This document shows positions 35,444 through 44,219 of a stretch of DNA of 64,000 nucleotides, in pieces. How positions within the stretch are numbered: the first letter of the stretch is position 1; the number at the start of each line of letters is the position of its first letter. A program made the position numbers and the translations under genes. The DNA comes from an uncultured Bacteroidales bacterium (GTDB lineage: Bacteria > Bacteroidota > Bacteroidia > Bacteroidales > Coprobacteraceae): the NCBI GenBank assembly GCA_949297285.1, contig CASFRL010000033.1:1-64000 (forward strand), given 5' to 3'. The notes below the pieces were generated by a model. The model was not told the DNA's origin, made no database searches, and saw nothing but the letters and a program-made list of their open reading frames with translations.

Positions 35444-36457
35444 ATGAGAGAGACTATAAGACGTTATATTCAAATCAATGTAAAAAAATGGATGCATAAT
35501 GCAAACGTTTTTTTACATAGCAAAAGGAGTAAAGAAGTTATTACTTTTATCCTGTTTTTGGGTTTATCGTTTCTTTTCTGGATATTGCAATCGTTAAATG
35601 AAGAGGTTGAAGCCTCGTTTAAGATACCGATTCGTTTTGTCAATGTCCCGGACAAAGTAATGATTACAAACGATTATGCACAACATCTGGATATCCGAAT
35701 ACGGGATAATGGAACGACTATGATGAATTACATGATAGATCGTTTTGCTCCGATCGAAATAGACTTTAATCAATACCAAAACAAACGCGGACAGTTTACG
35801 ATCTCTCTATCGGAATTGAATACTTTAGTTCGTAAACGACTTAAAAACACGACGGCACTGGTTTCTGTATCGCCAGACTCTATATCTTTATATTATTCTC
35901 AAAATAAAGGAGCTAAATATAAATTGCGCTTGGTGGGCTCTGTATCGACAATACCGCAATGCGTTATCAATGGCGAAATATCATCTAATGTCGACTCCGT
36001 TACGGTATATGCTCCTTCGTATATTCTGAATTCTATTAAAACGATAGAAACCGATTCGTTTATTTTAAGGAATTTATCCGACACGGCAATCCATAATATT
36101 TCGATAAAAAAAATAAGAGGGGCTAAAATTGTCCCTGACAAAGTTAATGTTACAATTCCTGTGGAAGAAATAACGATGAAGAAAATGACACTTACCGTTA
36201 ATACCGAGAATATTCCGGATAATATGACAATGCTTCTTTTCCCAGCTACGGTTGAAGTCAGTTATATGCTTCCGATCAGCCATTTTTCGAAAATTACGAC
36301 AGGAGATGTGGAAGTCGGGATAGTCTATGAGCAAATAAAAAATGATAATTTAAAAAATAAATTGGCGGTAAAAGTTTTGAAACAGCCTCCGTTTATCAAA
36401 CATTTGCAAATATATCCGGATAGCGTAGAGTATATTTTGGAGGAAAAAGTAGAATGA
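35444..36457 (+). CDS. YbbR/CdaR-like membrane protein
   Basis: This 337-residue protein has one N-terminal transmembrane helix (about 30-50, EVITFILFLGLSFLFWIL) and extracytoplasmic YbbR-type repeats, for example IPIRFVNVPDKVMITNDYA and TLVRKRLKNTTALVSVSPDS. In Firmicutes YbbR/CdaR regulates a diadenylate cyclase; here no cyclase is adjacent, so the link is only familial. The start at ATG 35444 is preferred over an in-frame TTG at 35417 because that TTG lies in the -7 element. It overlaps coaE by 4 bases (ATGA), indicating coupled translation. Confidence 0.85.
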   Translation: MRETIRRYIQINVKKWMHNANVFLHSKRSKEVITFILFLGLSFLFWILQSLNEEVEASFKIPIRFVNVPDKVMITNDYAQHLDIRIRDNGTTMMNYMIDRFAPIEIDFNQYQNKRGQFTISLSELNTLVRKRLKNTTALVSVSPDSISLYYSQNKGAKYKLRLVGSVSTIPQCVINGEISSNVDSVTVYAPSYILNSIKTIETDSFILRNLSDTAIHNISIKKIRGAKIVPDKVNVTIPVEEITMKKMTLTVNTENIPDNMTMLLFPATVEVSYMLPISHFSKITTGDVEVGIVYEQIKNDNLKNKLAVKVLKQPPFIKHLQIYPDSVEYILEEKVE

Positions 36458-37035
36458 GATCGATAGGAATAACAGGGGGGATCGGATCGGGGAAATCAGT
36501 GGTCAGTCATTTCTTGCGAATATTAGGCTTTCCGGTATATGATAGCGATGCAGAGGCAAAAAAATTAATGAATACTCATCCGAAGATAAGAGAAAGCCTT
36601 ATTGGCATATTGGGAGCCGATATCTATACAGGTGATGAACTGAATAAAGCGATGTTGTCTCGTCTCATATTTACCGATCCGTTATTGCTGCAAAAAATCA
36701 ATGCAATTGTTCATCCTGTAGTGCGACAAGATTACAAGTCTTGGCGCTTACGACAAAAGACGGCTTTTGTTTTTATGGAGTCTGCAATTTTGTTCGAATC
36801 AGGATTTGAGTCTTCCGTCGATGAAGTATGGGCGGTTACAGCACCGGAAAATATACGCATTTATCGTGTAATGGCAAGAAATAATTGCGAGGAAAAGGAG
36901 GTGAGACAAAGAATGTCGGCTCAGTTGGATGAGACTGAAAAATGTAGAAAAGCAGATCGAGTTATCTTGAATGATGGTAAAATTCCTCTGATTCCGCAAA
37001 TATTAAATTGCTTAAGTTCTGAGGAGAAACTGTAA
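36454..37035 (+). CDS. coaE: Dephospho-CoA kinase
   Basis: This 193-residue enzyme catalyses the last step of coenzyme A synthesis. It has a P-loop at the N-terminus (GITGGIGSGKSVV, residues about 4-16), the DSDAEAKKLM motif that binds dephospho-CoA near residue 32, and a lid segment with RMSAQLDETEKCRKAD. Length is typical. The start codon overlaps the stop of the YbbR-like gene. Confidence 0.96.
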   Translation: MRSIGITGGIGSGKSVVSHFLRILGFPVYDSDAEAKKLMNTHPKIRESLIGILGADIYTGDELNKAMLSRLIFTDPLLLQKINAIVHPVVRQDYKSWRLRQKTAFVFMESAILFESGFESSVDEVWAVTAPENIRIYRVMARNNCEEKEVRQRMSAQLDETEKCRKADRVILNDGKIPLIPQILNCLSSEEKL

Positions 37036-37095
37036 TGTTAAGAATCTTTTGGCACAAAAAAGCCGACAACGATTGATAAATTAAATATTGAATAT

Positions 37096-37103
37096 TACAT
37101 TTG
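37096..37103 (+). promoter_or_regulatory. -7 element of the DUF5606 gene
   Basis: TACATTTG lies 34 bases before the start codon. The -33 box is not distinct. Confidence 0.5.
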
Positions 37104-37137
37104 CACCGATTTAATCTCTAAAAATTACTACAATATT

Positions 37138-37560
37138 ATGTTGAAAAAAATTCTTTCCATATCCGGAAAACCCGGATTATATAAATTGGTATCACAAGCC
37201 AAAAATATGTTGATTGTAGAATCTATTATTACCGGGAAACGAACTCCTGCGTATGCTCATGATAAAGTCATATCATTAGGCGATATCGCTATTTTTACCG
37301 AAGGTGGAGAGGTTCATTTAAGAGACGTATTGGCAAAAATCAAGGAAAAGGAAAATGGCGCAGTAGCGTCTATCGATCTTAAATCAGACCCGGAAACATT
37401 GCGAAAATATTTTGCAGAGATTTTACCAGATTTCGATCGAGACAGAGTTTATCCGACCGATATAAAGAAATTGTTGAGTTGGTATAATTTGCTCGTAGAA
37501 AAAGGCCTTGCCGAATTTTCTGAAGAAAAAGAGGAAACAGAAAAAGCAGAAAAAGAGTAA
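37138..37560 (+). CDS. DUF5606-family protein
   Basis: This 140-residue cytoplasmic protein has the family pattern near the N-terminus (ILSISGKPGLYKLVSQAK) and a C-terminal helical part (YFAEILPDFDRDRVY, then KKLLSWYNLLVEKGL). A Glu/Lys-rich tail ends it. The family is conserved across Bacteroidetes and found here beside coaE; its function is not known to me. A terminator follows at 37583. Confidence 0.85.
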   Translation: MLKKILSISGKPGLYKLVSQAKNMLIVESIITGKRTPAYAHDKVISLGDIAIFTEGGEVHLRDVLAKIKEKENGAVASIDLKSDPETLRKYFAEILPDFDRDRVYPTDIKKLLSWYNLLVEKGLAEFSEEKEETEKAEKE

Positions 37561-37582
37561 AATATCTTTATTATAAACCAGT

Positions 37583-37619
37583 AAAAGCCTGATTTCCAAC
37601 ATAAAAATCGGGCTTTTTT
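37583..37619 (+). terminator. Rho-independent terminator
   Basis: AAAAGCCTGAT (37583-37593) pairs with ATCGGGCTTTT (37607-37617) with one G-U pair, then T-run. It closes the nusB-to-DUF5606 region. Confidence 0.85.
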
Positions 37620-37648
37620 ATTATAAATCTTATATAAACCGATAGAAA

Positions 37649-38293
37649 ATGAGACAAAAGATTGATATCGATAATTGGGAAAGAAAAGAGAATTATCTCT
37701 TTTTTAAAGATTTTACAAATCCGTACTATACTGTAACATCTTTTGTTGACGTCTCGAATGCTTATGCCGCATCAAAACAATTAAATATAAAGTTTTCGCA
37801 ATTGGCGATGTACGCTTCTTTAAAAGCCGTGAATGAAATAGAGCCATTACGTTACAGGCAGATAGAAGGTAAAGTCTGGCTTTTCGATTCGATAAGGCTC
37901 AATACGGCAGTTTCGCTTCCTGATCATTCTTTTATTTCGGTAATAGTTCCTTACAAACCTTCGTTAAAAGAATTTGTCGCATCGATTCAAGAGCAGATCG
38001 ATCTTGCACAAAAAGGTTTAGGGGATGCATATAGCCTCGATTCAGAAAAAGATGTTGTCGTTATCAGTGTCAATCCGTGGTATAGCTTTACCGGAATGCA
38101 ATTCCAATTTCCGAAAAACGCAGGAGAAAATATGCCGTTGTCTATTTTCGGGAAAATAACCGAAGAGAACGGAGTTAAGAAAATGCCTGTTGCAATGAGT
38201 TTTCACCATGGTTTTGTCGATGGTTATTACGTAGGACAATACTGGGAAAAGTTTCAACAAAATTTAGATTCTTTCTATCATCGTGTCCAATAA
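37649..38293 (+). CDS. Chloramphenicol-acetyltransferase-like protein
   Basis: This 214-residue protein has the CAT-family active-site motif HHGFVDG (about 186-192) and the general trimeric CAT pattern, including DIDNWERKENYLFF at the N-terminus and INPWYSFT-like NPWYSFTGM. These enzymes transfer acetyl from acetyl-CoA to a hydroxyl. Such housekeeping-located CAT-like genes are common in Bacteroidetes and chloramphenicol as substrate is not shown here. It has its own transcript between two terminator-bounded regions. Confidence 0.85.
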   Translation: MRQKIDIDNWERKENYLFFKDFTNPYYTVTSFVDVSNAYAASKQLNIKFSQLAMYASLKAVNEIEPLRYRQIEGKVWLFDSIRLNTAVSLPDHSFISVIVPYKPSLKEFVASIQEQIDLAQKGLGDAYSLDSEKDVVVISVNPWYSFTGMQFQFPKNAGENMPLSIFGKITEENGVKKMPVAMSFHHGFVDGYYVGQYWEKFQQNLDSFYHRVQ

Positions 38294-38402
38294 GAAAAAT
38301 TTATATATCTCTAAGATTGAAGATTTAAAAAAGTAGAAATAATATAAAATTTCTGTATCTTCGTTTCCTTAATATTGTTCTTTCTAATACACACATATAA
38401 AA

Positions 38403-39878
38403 ATGATTATCATGAAAAATTTACTTTCAATTTTTATTTTTGGCATTCTGTTTTGTGCATGTACGCAACATAAGAATCCTTTAGTCGGATGGGTGAGTAC
38501 AACTGCTGATTCTCTGTTTGTCCCACACTCGGATATCGTGATGCTGGAGTCTGATGATAGTACAGATGTCGAAATTTTTGTAAATAATCCTATGCAGCAA
38601 ATAGACGGGTTTGGAGCTTGTTTTAATGAACTGGGATGGACATCATTGTCTGAGTTGAGCACAAAAGACAGAGAACAAATATTCAAAGATCTTTTCAGCA
38701 AAGAAGGGATGAATTTCAGTATGGGACGAATGCCGATAGGGGCAAATGACTTTTCGAGAGAGTGGTATTCCTATAATGAAACGGATAAAGACTTTGAAAT
38801 GAAAAATTTTTCGATTGCCAATGATAGAGAAACATTAATTCCGTTCATTAAATCGGCATTGGCTATTCGTCCCGATTTAAAGATATGGGCATCTCCTTGG
38901 TGTCCGCCTACGTGGATGAAGTATAATAAACATTATGCTTGTATGTATCAATCTCCGGAAACCGTACAGGAAAATCTGAAGCAATTGGGAGTCGATGATA
39001 ATTTGACGTCATTAAACCAACTGACACCCGATCAGCAAGGAGCTGAAGGAGCCGACATGTTTATTCAACAACCGGACTATTTACAAGCTTATGCACTCTA
39101 TTTTAAGAAATTTATCGAGGCATACAGAACAGAAGGTATCCACATCGATATGGTTGCTCCGCAAAATGAGTTTAACTCTTGTCAAATATTCCCTTCATGT
39201 ATTTGGACCGCAGAGTCTTTGGCCCGTTTTGTCGGACAATATTTAGGCCCGGAAATGCAGAAATTAGGAGTAAAGATTTTATTCGGCACAATGGAGCGGA
39301 AAAATGATCTGATGATCGATACCGTCATGAAAAGCGACGCCGGTAAATATATCTCGGCTATCGGATTTCAGTGGGCTGGAAAAGGAGCCATTAAAGCAAT
39401 TCATGAGAAATATCCGGATTTGAAATTGATGCAGACCGAAAGCGAGTGCGGTGATGGAAAAAACAGTTGGGATTATTGCTTTTATACATGGAATTTGATG
39501 AAACATTATTTCAGTAACGGAGCATCAGCCTATATGTATTGGAATATTTCATTGGAAGAGAACGGATTGAGTCATTGGTTTTGGCGCCAGAACTCTTTAA
39601 TTTCTGTCGATAAAGAGACAAAAACATTCAAATATACTCCGGAATATTATTTGATGAAACAATTCAGCCATTTTATACAACCTGGAGCACGAAGAATCGC
39701 AATTTCGGGAAAATATGATAATTTATTGGCATTCAGAAATCCGAATAACTCGATTGTAATTGTAACCGCAAATGAAGAAAATATTGGTCGTCCTCTGAAA
39801 ATAAGAATTGGGAAATTTGTATTATCGGTCGAGTTGTCACCCCGTTCGATAAATACGTTTGTAATACCTAAGAGATAA
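38403..39878 (+). CDS. GH30-family glycoside hydrolase, lipoprotein
   Basis: This 491-residue protein has a lipoprotein signal (lipobox FCAC, Cys about residue 20) and a GH30 (beta/alpha)8 catalytic domain. The acid/base Glu lies in VAPQNEFN (about 246-253) and the nucleophile Glu in LMQTESECG (about 345-353). The C-terminal beta domain includes YYLMKQFSHFIQPGARRI. GH30 enzymes act on beta-glucosyl ceramide, beta-1,6-glucan or xylan; which applies cannot be read here. ATGs at 38403 and 38412 are both possible. No SusC/SusD pair is adjacent, so it is not in an evident polysaccharide locus. Confidence 0.9.
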   Translation: MIIMKNLLSIFIFGILFCACTQHKNPLVGWVSTTADSLFVPHSDIVMLESDDSTDVEIFVNNPMQQIDGFGACFNELGWTSLSELSTKDREQIFKDLFSKEGMNFSMGRMPIGANDFSREWYSYNETDKDFEMKNFSIANDRETLIPFIKSALAIRPDLKIWASPWCPPTWMKYNKHYACMYQSPETVQENLKQLGVDDNLTSLNQLTPDQQGAEGADMFIQQPDYLQAYALYFKKFIEAYRTEGIHIDMVAPQNEFNSCQIFPSCIWTAESLARFVGQYLGPEMQKLGVKILFGTMERKNDLMIDTVMKSDAGKYISAIGFQWAGKGAIKAIHEKYPDLKLMQTESECGDGKNSWDYCFYTWNLMKHYFSNGASAYMYWNISLEENGLSHWFWRQNSLISVDKETKTFKYTPEYYLMKQFSHFIQPGARRIAISGKYDNLLAFRNPNNSIVIVTANEENIGRPLKIRIGKFVLSVELSPRSINTFVIPKR

Positions 39879-39896
39879 AATCGGATAATAAATATA

Positions 39897-39940
39897 AAAA
39901 AGACGTACATTTAAAATTTAAGAATGCACGTCTTTTTTTG
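39897..39940. terminator. Bidirectional terminator between GH30 and DUF4923 genes
   Basis: AAAAAGACGT (39897-39906) and ACGTCTTTTT (39928-39937) enclose a 21-base loop. Ts follow on the plus strand, and the A-run supplies Ts for the converging DUF4923 transcript. Confidence 0.75.
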
Positions 39941-39966
39941 TATCTTGTACCGAATAGGTATCTTTC

Positions 39967-40584
39967 TTACTTGCTTAACTCAAAACCGATCAGCATACCG
40001 TCATATCCTTCGGCGACAGATCCTATTGTCTTGATTGTTGCATTATTCGATGCCGATGATATTTTAGTCAGTATTTGTAATAACTTATCAGCATTGAACA
40101 ATAACAAGATGTTATTTCCCGATTTTTCTACCTTAGCTTCAGACTTTCCGATATTTATCAATCCTGCAATTTGGTATTGCAAGTCAATTTCTTGAGTCTC
40201 GGTATTTAGAGTATATATACCTTTAATATCGCGTCCCATAAATTTGTTTACGAATGTACTGTCGGCAAACGTGTAACCAAAATTTGTAGGGGTAATTCCT
40301 ATTTTTTCATATATATCGGATAATTTTTCACTGATTTCATTGGCGGCTAAAGCACCTCCGGCTTTCTTTAAAAAATCATCACTTATGAAAGCACATGCCG
40401 GATTCGCATATTTCCAAGTACCTTGCAAATCGGATTGTTTAATACCACTAACTCCCGATATCAAGTTCGATACGGCATCTTTTACGTTCGAAGAATTTAA
40501 CAAGTCTTTTAATCCTTGTGCATAAGACAAAACCGATGAGCCGAATAGTAAAATGACGGCAATAAATCCAACTCTTTTTATCAT
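39967..40584 (-). CDS. DUF4923-family exported protein
   Basis: This 205-residue exported protein has a signal peptide (about 1-23, ending LSYAQ). The family pattern follows: KQSDLQGTWKYANPACAF, DIYEKIGITPTNFGYTF and IKTIGSVAEGYDGMLIGFEL at the end. It resembles a lipocalin-like single beta-barrel fold in strand spacing, but that is my inference. Its function is unknown. It is 16 bases downstream of the cytidylate-kinase-like gene and is likely cotranscribed. Confidence 0.85.
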   Translation of the reverse strand: MIKRVGFIAVILLFGSSVLSYAQGLKDLLNSSNVKDAVSNLISGVSGIKQSDLQGTWKYANPACAFISDDFLKKAGGALAANEISEKLSDIYEKIGITPTNFGYTFADSTFVNKFMGRDIKGIYTLNTETQEIDLQYQIAGLINIGKSEAKVEKSGNNILLLFNADKLLQILTKISSASNNATIKTIGSVAEGYDGMLIGFELSK

Positions 40585-40600
40585 AATAAATAGAAATTTT

Positions 40601-41224
40601 TTATTTACTCAACTTCAGATCGATAAACCTTTTAATAAAAAGCGCCGTTTCTTCGGCTCCTAAAATAGAGGAGTCTATCGATAAATGGTAAGAGGCAGAA
40701 TTTCCCCATTCTTTATCGGTATAGAAATTATAATAAGCAGCACGACGTTTATTTATCTTTTCAGCCTTTTCAAGAGCTTCCTTTACATCAATGCCTTCTG
40801 CATTGACGATCCTTTCTACCCGGGTTTGCATAGGAGCTTGAATAAATATATTGAAGCAATTCGGAAGATCTCTTAATATATAATCGGCACATCGCCCAAC
40901 AATTACACAAGAGTGTTCGTGGGCTATTCGCTGGATAACATTAGATTGGTATTTGAAAATATTTTCATTGCATAATGAACCGTCACTGCCGACTGTGCTT
41001 CCCAAGGATGCCCAACTCATCGAAAGCATATGACGTAAAGACCCGGGAGCCTTTTCATCGGCTTTCTCAAAATACTCGGCATTAAGTCCACTCTCTTTCG
41101 AGGCCTCTTGTATCAACTCTTTATCATAATAAGCGATGCCGAACAGTTGTGCTAATTTTTTCCCGATTTCTCGTCCGCCGCTTCCATATTGACGACCTAC
41201 GGTTATGATAAATTTTTGCTCCAT
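40601..41224 (-). CDS. Cytidylate-kinase-like family protein
   Basis: This 207-residue protein has an N-terminal nucleotide-binding segment (ITVGRQYGSGGREIGKKLA, about 6-24) like that of the cytidylate-kinase-like family. It lacks the classic cmk GPAGSGKST P-loop, which is typical of this subfamily. Other segments are YDKELIQEASKESG, VIVGRCADYILRD and RVERIVNAEGI. The substrate in Bacteroidetes is not established. It is cotranscribed with DUF4923. Confidence 0.83.
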   Translation of the reverse strand: MEQKFIITVGRQYGSGGREIGKKLAQLFGIAYYDKELIQEASKESGLNAEYFEKADEKAPGSLRHMLSMSWASLGSTVGSDGSLCNENIFKYQSNVIQRIAHEHSCVIVGRCADYILRDLPNCFNIFIQAPMQTRVERIVNAEGIDVKEALEKAEKINKRRAAYYNFYTDKEWGNSASYHLSIDSSILGAEETALFIKRFIDLKLSK

Positions 41225-41765
41225 GATTAATTTATTTCTTTAAATTTTGTTCATTGCTTTCTAAAAAGCAGTAACAAATTTACGAAGATTAATCAGAAAT
41301 GATACTTTATGATCGGATAAATTTTTATTCTTCAACTTTCCTTTGTTATTTTAATAATTTTTTGATAAGAGTTGATATATCACATTTAAATATTGCAGGC
41401 GATTATGGTAATTTTTTATAATACTTTCATATTCCCGACAATAGTGCAATGAATAAGTTCGAAAAATAAAGGTTACAATAACAAAAAGGCAATGAATCAT
41501 GATTTTGTTTGTTTACAAGAAAGAAAAAGCTATAAAATATGATATTAGAATAAAATTTTATTCTACAAAATCCCTAAATTTGCAACTTTAATGCAGTCAA
41601 ATAGGTTTTTAGTGCATTTAAAATAAAAATTATTATGAAAACGTCAGTTCGAGAGATGACATTATTTTGATCGAGCTGCCTATTGCAACTTTTTTATGAG
41701 GCATCGAAAGATTTTGCAATAAAGCCTTTATCATAAAAAACATAAATAAAAAGAAATATCGAAGA
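41225..41765. other. Long divergent intergenic region
   Basis: AT-rich spacer between the kinase-like and TPR genes. TAAATTTG at 41575-41582 fits a -7 element for the TPR gene and would give a leader of about 180 bases. A tiny frame at 41635-41670 (MKTSVREMTLF) sits in that leader, and TATTGCAA (41684) pairs with TTGCAATA (41711). None of these is a supported gene. Confidence 0.4.
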
Positions 41766-43904
41766 ATGAATATACGGTTCCCTTATATAATATCTTTAAA
41801 AAAGATTATTTTACTGCTTTTCGGAATAATATGTTCGCTTATTTCACTTCACGCACAATTGAATACAGAACGTGTAATGAATATTGGGCGAAATGCGCTC
41901 TACTTTGAAGACTATATACTCTCGATACAATATTTCAATCAGGTCATAAAAGTTAAACCGTATATGGCAGAGCCTTATTTTTATAGAGCTGCCGCCAAAT
42001 TGAGTTTAGAGGATTTCAGCGGAGCCGAAGAGGATTGTAATTTGTGTATCGAACGTAACCCTTTCATTACAGGTGCATATCAGGTTCGGGGAATTGCCCG
42101 TCAGAATTTAGGCGATTATCAAGGTGCTATCGATGATTATAACGAAGGATTGAAATATGCACCCGAAGACCGGGTCTTTTTAGGAAACAAGGCAATAGCA
42201 GAGGTGCAATTAAAAAAATATGATGATGCCGAAAAGAGTTTTGAAAAACTCATCGAAACACACCCTTCCTATTACAACGGATATCTGAGCCGAAGCCAGT
42301 TCTGGCTGGAAAGGAAAGATACGTTAAAGGCAATTCAGGATATAGACAAAGCCATATCGTTAGACAAACATCTTTCTTATGCGTACGCACAACGGGCTAT
42401 TATAAAGTTTCAATATACAAAAGATTATCAAGATGCTTTGAACGACATGAACGAAGCTTTACGGCTCGATCCCAATATGTCTGCATATTATATCAATAGA
42501 GCATTGATAAAATACCACCTCGACGATTTAAGGGGGACAATGGCCGATTATGATAGAGTTATAGAAATCGATCCCAACAATTTGATGGCTCATTATAATC
42601 GGGGATTATTGAGAGCACAAGTGGGAGAAAGAAACAAAGCGATAGAAGATTTTGCTTTTGTGTTGAAATATGAACCGGATAATTATTTTGCATATTATAA
42701 TCGTGCAGTACTGTATGACGAACTGGGGAATTACAGAGCGGCGATTAAAGATTATGATAAAGTCTTAGATCAATATCCGGATTTTTATTCGGGATACTAT
42801 GCTCGATCTGAAGCCAAACGAAAATCCGGTGATATTTCCGGAGGAAAATCGGATTATCAAAAAGCTATAAATTTATATGAGCAGCAGAAAAAGCAGAGAA
42901 ATACGAACGATAATGATACCGAGCTTGCTGACAATATAGCTTCTGAGAATAACGAAACGGACAAAGATCCGGAAAAGGTGCGCAAAGAATCGGACAAGAA
43001 TATAAATAAATTCGATCGGTTGCTGGTTGCAGACAATACCGATATGAAGAGCAAATATACCAATGAGATAAGAGGTCGAGTGCAAGATAAAAACTTTAAC
43101 ATAGAAATCGCACCGGCATTTGTCCTTTCTTATTACGAAAAACCGGATCAACTAAAACCTACTGTCTCCTTTGTCGCTGAAGTAGAAAATTTAAATAGGG
43201 CTAAAATATTGCCGTATAAAGTTTTATTGACGAATGCCGAGCTTGCATTGGATTCGGCTAAGATCAATAAACATTTTGTATCGATCAATGATTATTCTAA
43301 ATTGATAGAGATAAATCCGCGTAATGCTGTACCGTATTTTGGAAGAGCTATCGATTTTATGCTGATACAGGATTTTGCCAGTTCTTTAGATGATCTTAAC
43401 CGTGTAATACAGTTGAGTGATAATTTTGTATTAGCTTATTTCATGCGAGCCGTAGTTCGATTTAAACAAATTGAGTATGAAACCTATACAAAAGATTTCG
43501 ATTCTCCGAACAACCGGACTTTTCCGGAAGCATTCGGCATGTCGAAAAAGACGTCCTCTTCAATATTGTCATCCAATTTGTCCCCGGATAAAAACAAATC
43601 TTTCGGAATAGATTATGAAATGGTCTTGCGTGATTATGATAAAGTCATAGAGTTAGCGCCACAATTTGTATATGCTTATTATAACCGGGCAAACGTCAGA
43701 TGTGCCCAGAAAGATTTCAAGGCAGCATTAGCCGATTACAATGAAGCGATTCGTTTACGTCCCGATTTCTCAGATGCCTATTTTAACAGAGGATTGGTAT
43801 ATGTCTTTTTAGGTGAAACACAAAAAGGTATTGCAGATTTGAGCAAAGCCGGAGAATTAGGAATCGTTTCTGCATACAATGTTATTAAAAGATTGAGCGA
43901 TTAA
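41766..43904 (+). CDS. Large exported TPR protein
   Basis: This 712-residue protein has a signal peptide (about 1-31, ending SLHAQ). A first block of about nine TPR units follows (about 35-380), then a charged linker rich in Asn, Asp, Glu and Lys (about 375-425). A second shorter block of three to four TPRs lies between about 480 and 712. Repeat units such as AYYINRALIKYHLDD and DAYFNRGLVYVFLG show the canonical positions. It is probably a periplasmic scaffold; partner unknown. A promoter-like -7 element lies at 41575. Confidence 0.88.
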   Translation: MNIRFPYIISLKKIILLLFGIICSLISLHAQLNTERVMNIGRNALYFEDYILSIQYFNQVIKVKPYMAEPYFYRAAAKLSLEDFSGAEEDCNLCIERNPFITGAYQVRGIARQNLGDYQGAIDDYNEGLKYAPEDRVFLGNKAIAEVQLKKYDDAEKSFEKLIETHPSYYNGYLSRSQFWLERKDTLKAIQDIDKAISLDKHLSYAYAQRAIIKFQYTKDYQDALNDMNEALRLDPNMSAYYINRALIKYHLDDLRGTMADYDRVIEIDPNNLMAHYNRGLLRAQVGERNKAIEDFAFVLKYEPDNYFAYYNRAVLYDELGNYRAAIKDYDKVLDQYPDFYSGYYARSEAKRKSGDISGGKSDYQKAINLYEQQKKQRNTNDNDTELADNIASENNETDKDPEKVRKESDKNINKFDRLLVADNTDMKSKYTNEIRGRVQDKNFNIEIAPAFVLSYYEKPDQLKPTVSFVAEVENLNRAKILPYKVLLTNAELALDSAKINKHFVSINDYSKLIEINPRNAVPYFGRAIDFMLIQDFASSLDDLNRVIQLSDNFVLAYFMRAVVRFKQIEYETYTKDFDSPNNRTFPEAFGMSKKTSSSILSSNLSPDKNKSFGIDYEMVLRDYDKVIELAPQFVYAYYNRANVRCAQKDFKAALADYNEAIRLRPDFSDAYFNRGLVYVFLGETQKGIADLSKAGELGIVSAYNVIKRLSD

Positions 43905-44219
43905 GAAAGACGGCGAATTGTCAGTAATTAAGAAATTGCAAATTCTTTTTTTTTGATGTGTTCGGCAATTTGCGTCAAGAGAAAAATACCACTTTTCTTT
44001 ATCGTTTTTTATGATGTCTGGCAAATCGAACAATCTATAATCATACTTAAATCATTTTCTTAAGAAAAGGATTCTTCAATATTAAAATAATTATTACTTT
44101 TGTGCTCTTGATAAAATAACTCTTGAAAAAGAGTTATAGAAAAAAAATTATAAAAACAATTGTAACATTTTGCGTGTTGTATTGCACATGTTGCTACACG
44201 CGACAAGAAAGCAAAGATT
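43905..44219 (+). promoter_or_regulatory. thrS leader with -7 element and hairpin
   Basis: TACTTTTG at 44095-44102 fits the -7 element, giving a leader of about 110 bases before thrS. GCGTGT (44172-44177) and ACACGC (44196-44201) form a 6-bp hairpin with an 18-base loop shortly before the start codon. It could affect translation, as thrS leaders do in other bacteria; no tRNA-like mimic is clear. The upstream part of the stretch holds nothing else. Confidence 0.45.

Noticed and set aside
37649-38293. Chloramphenicol resistance gene on a mobile element
   Set aside because: No insertion sequence, repeat or att site is near and the gene lies in a core region.
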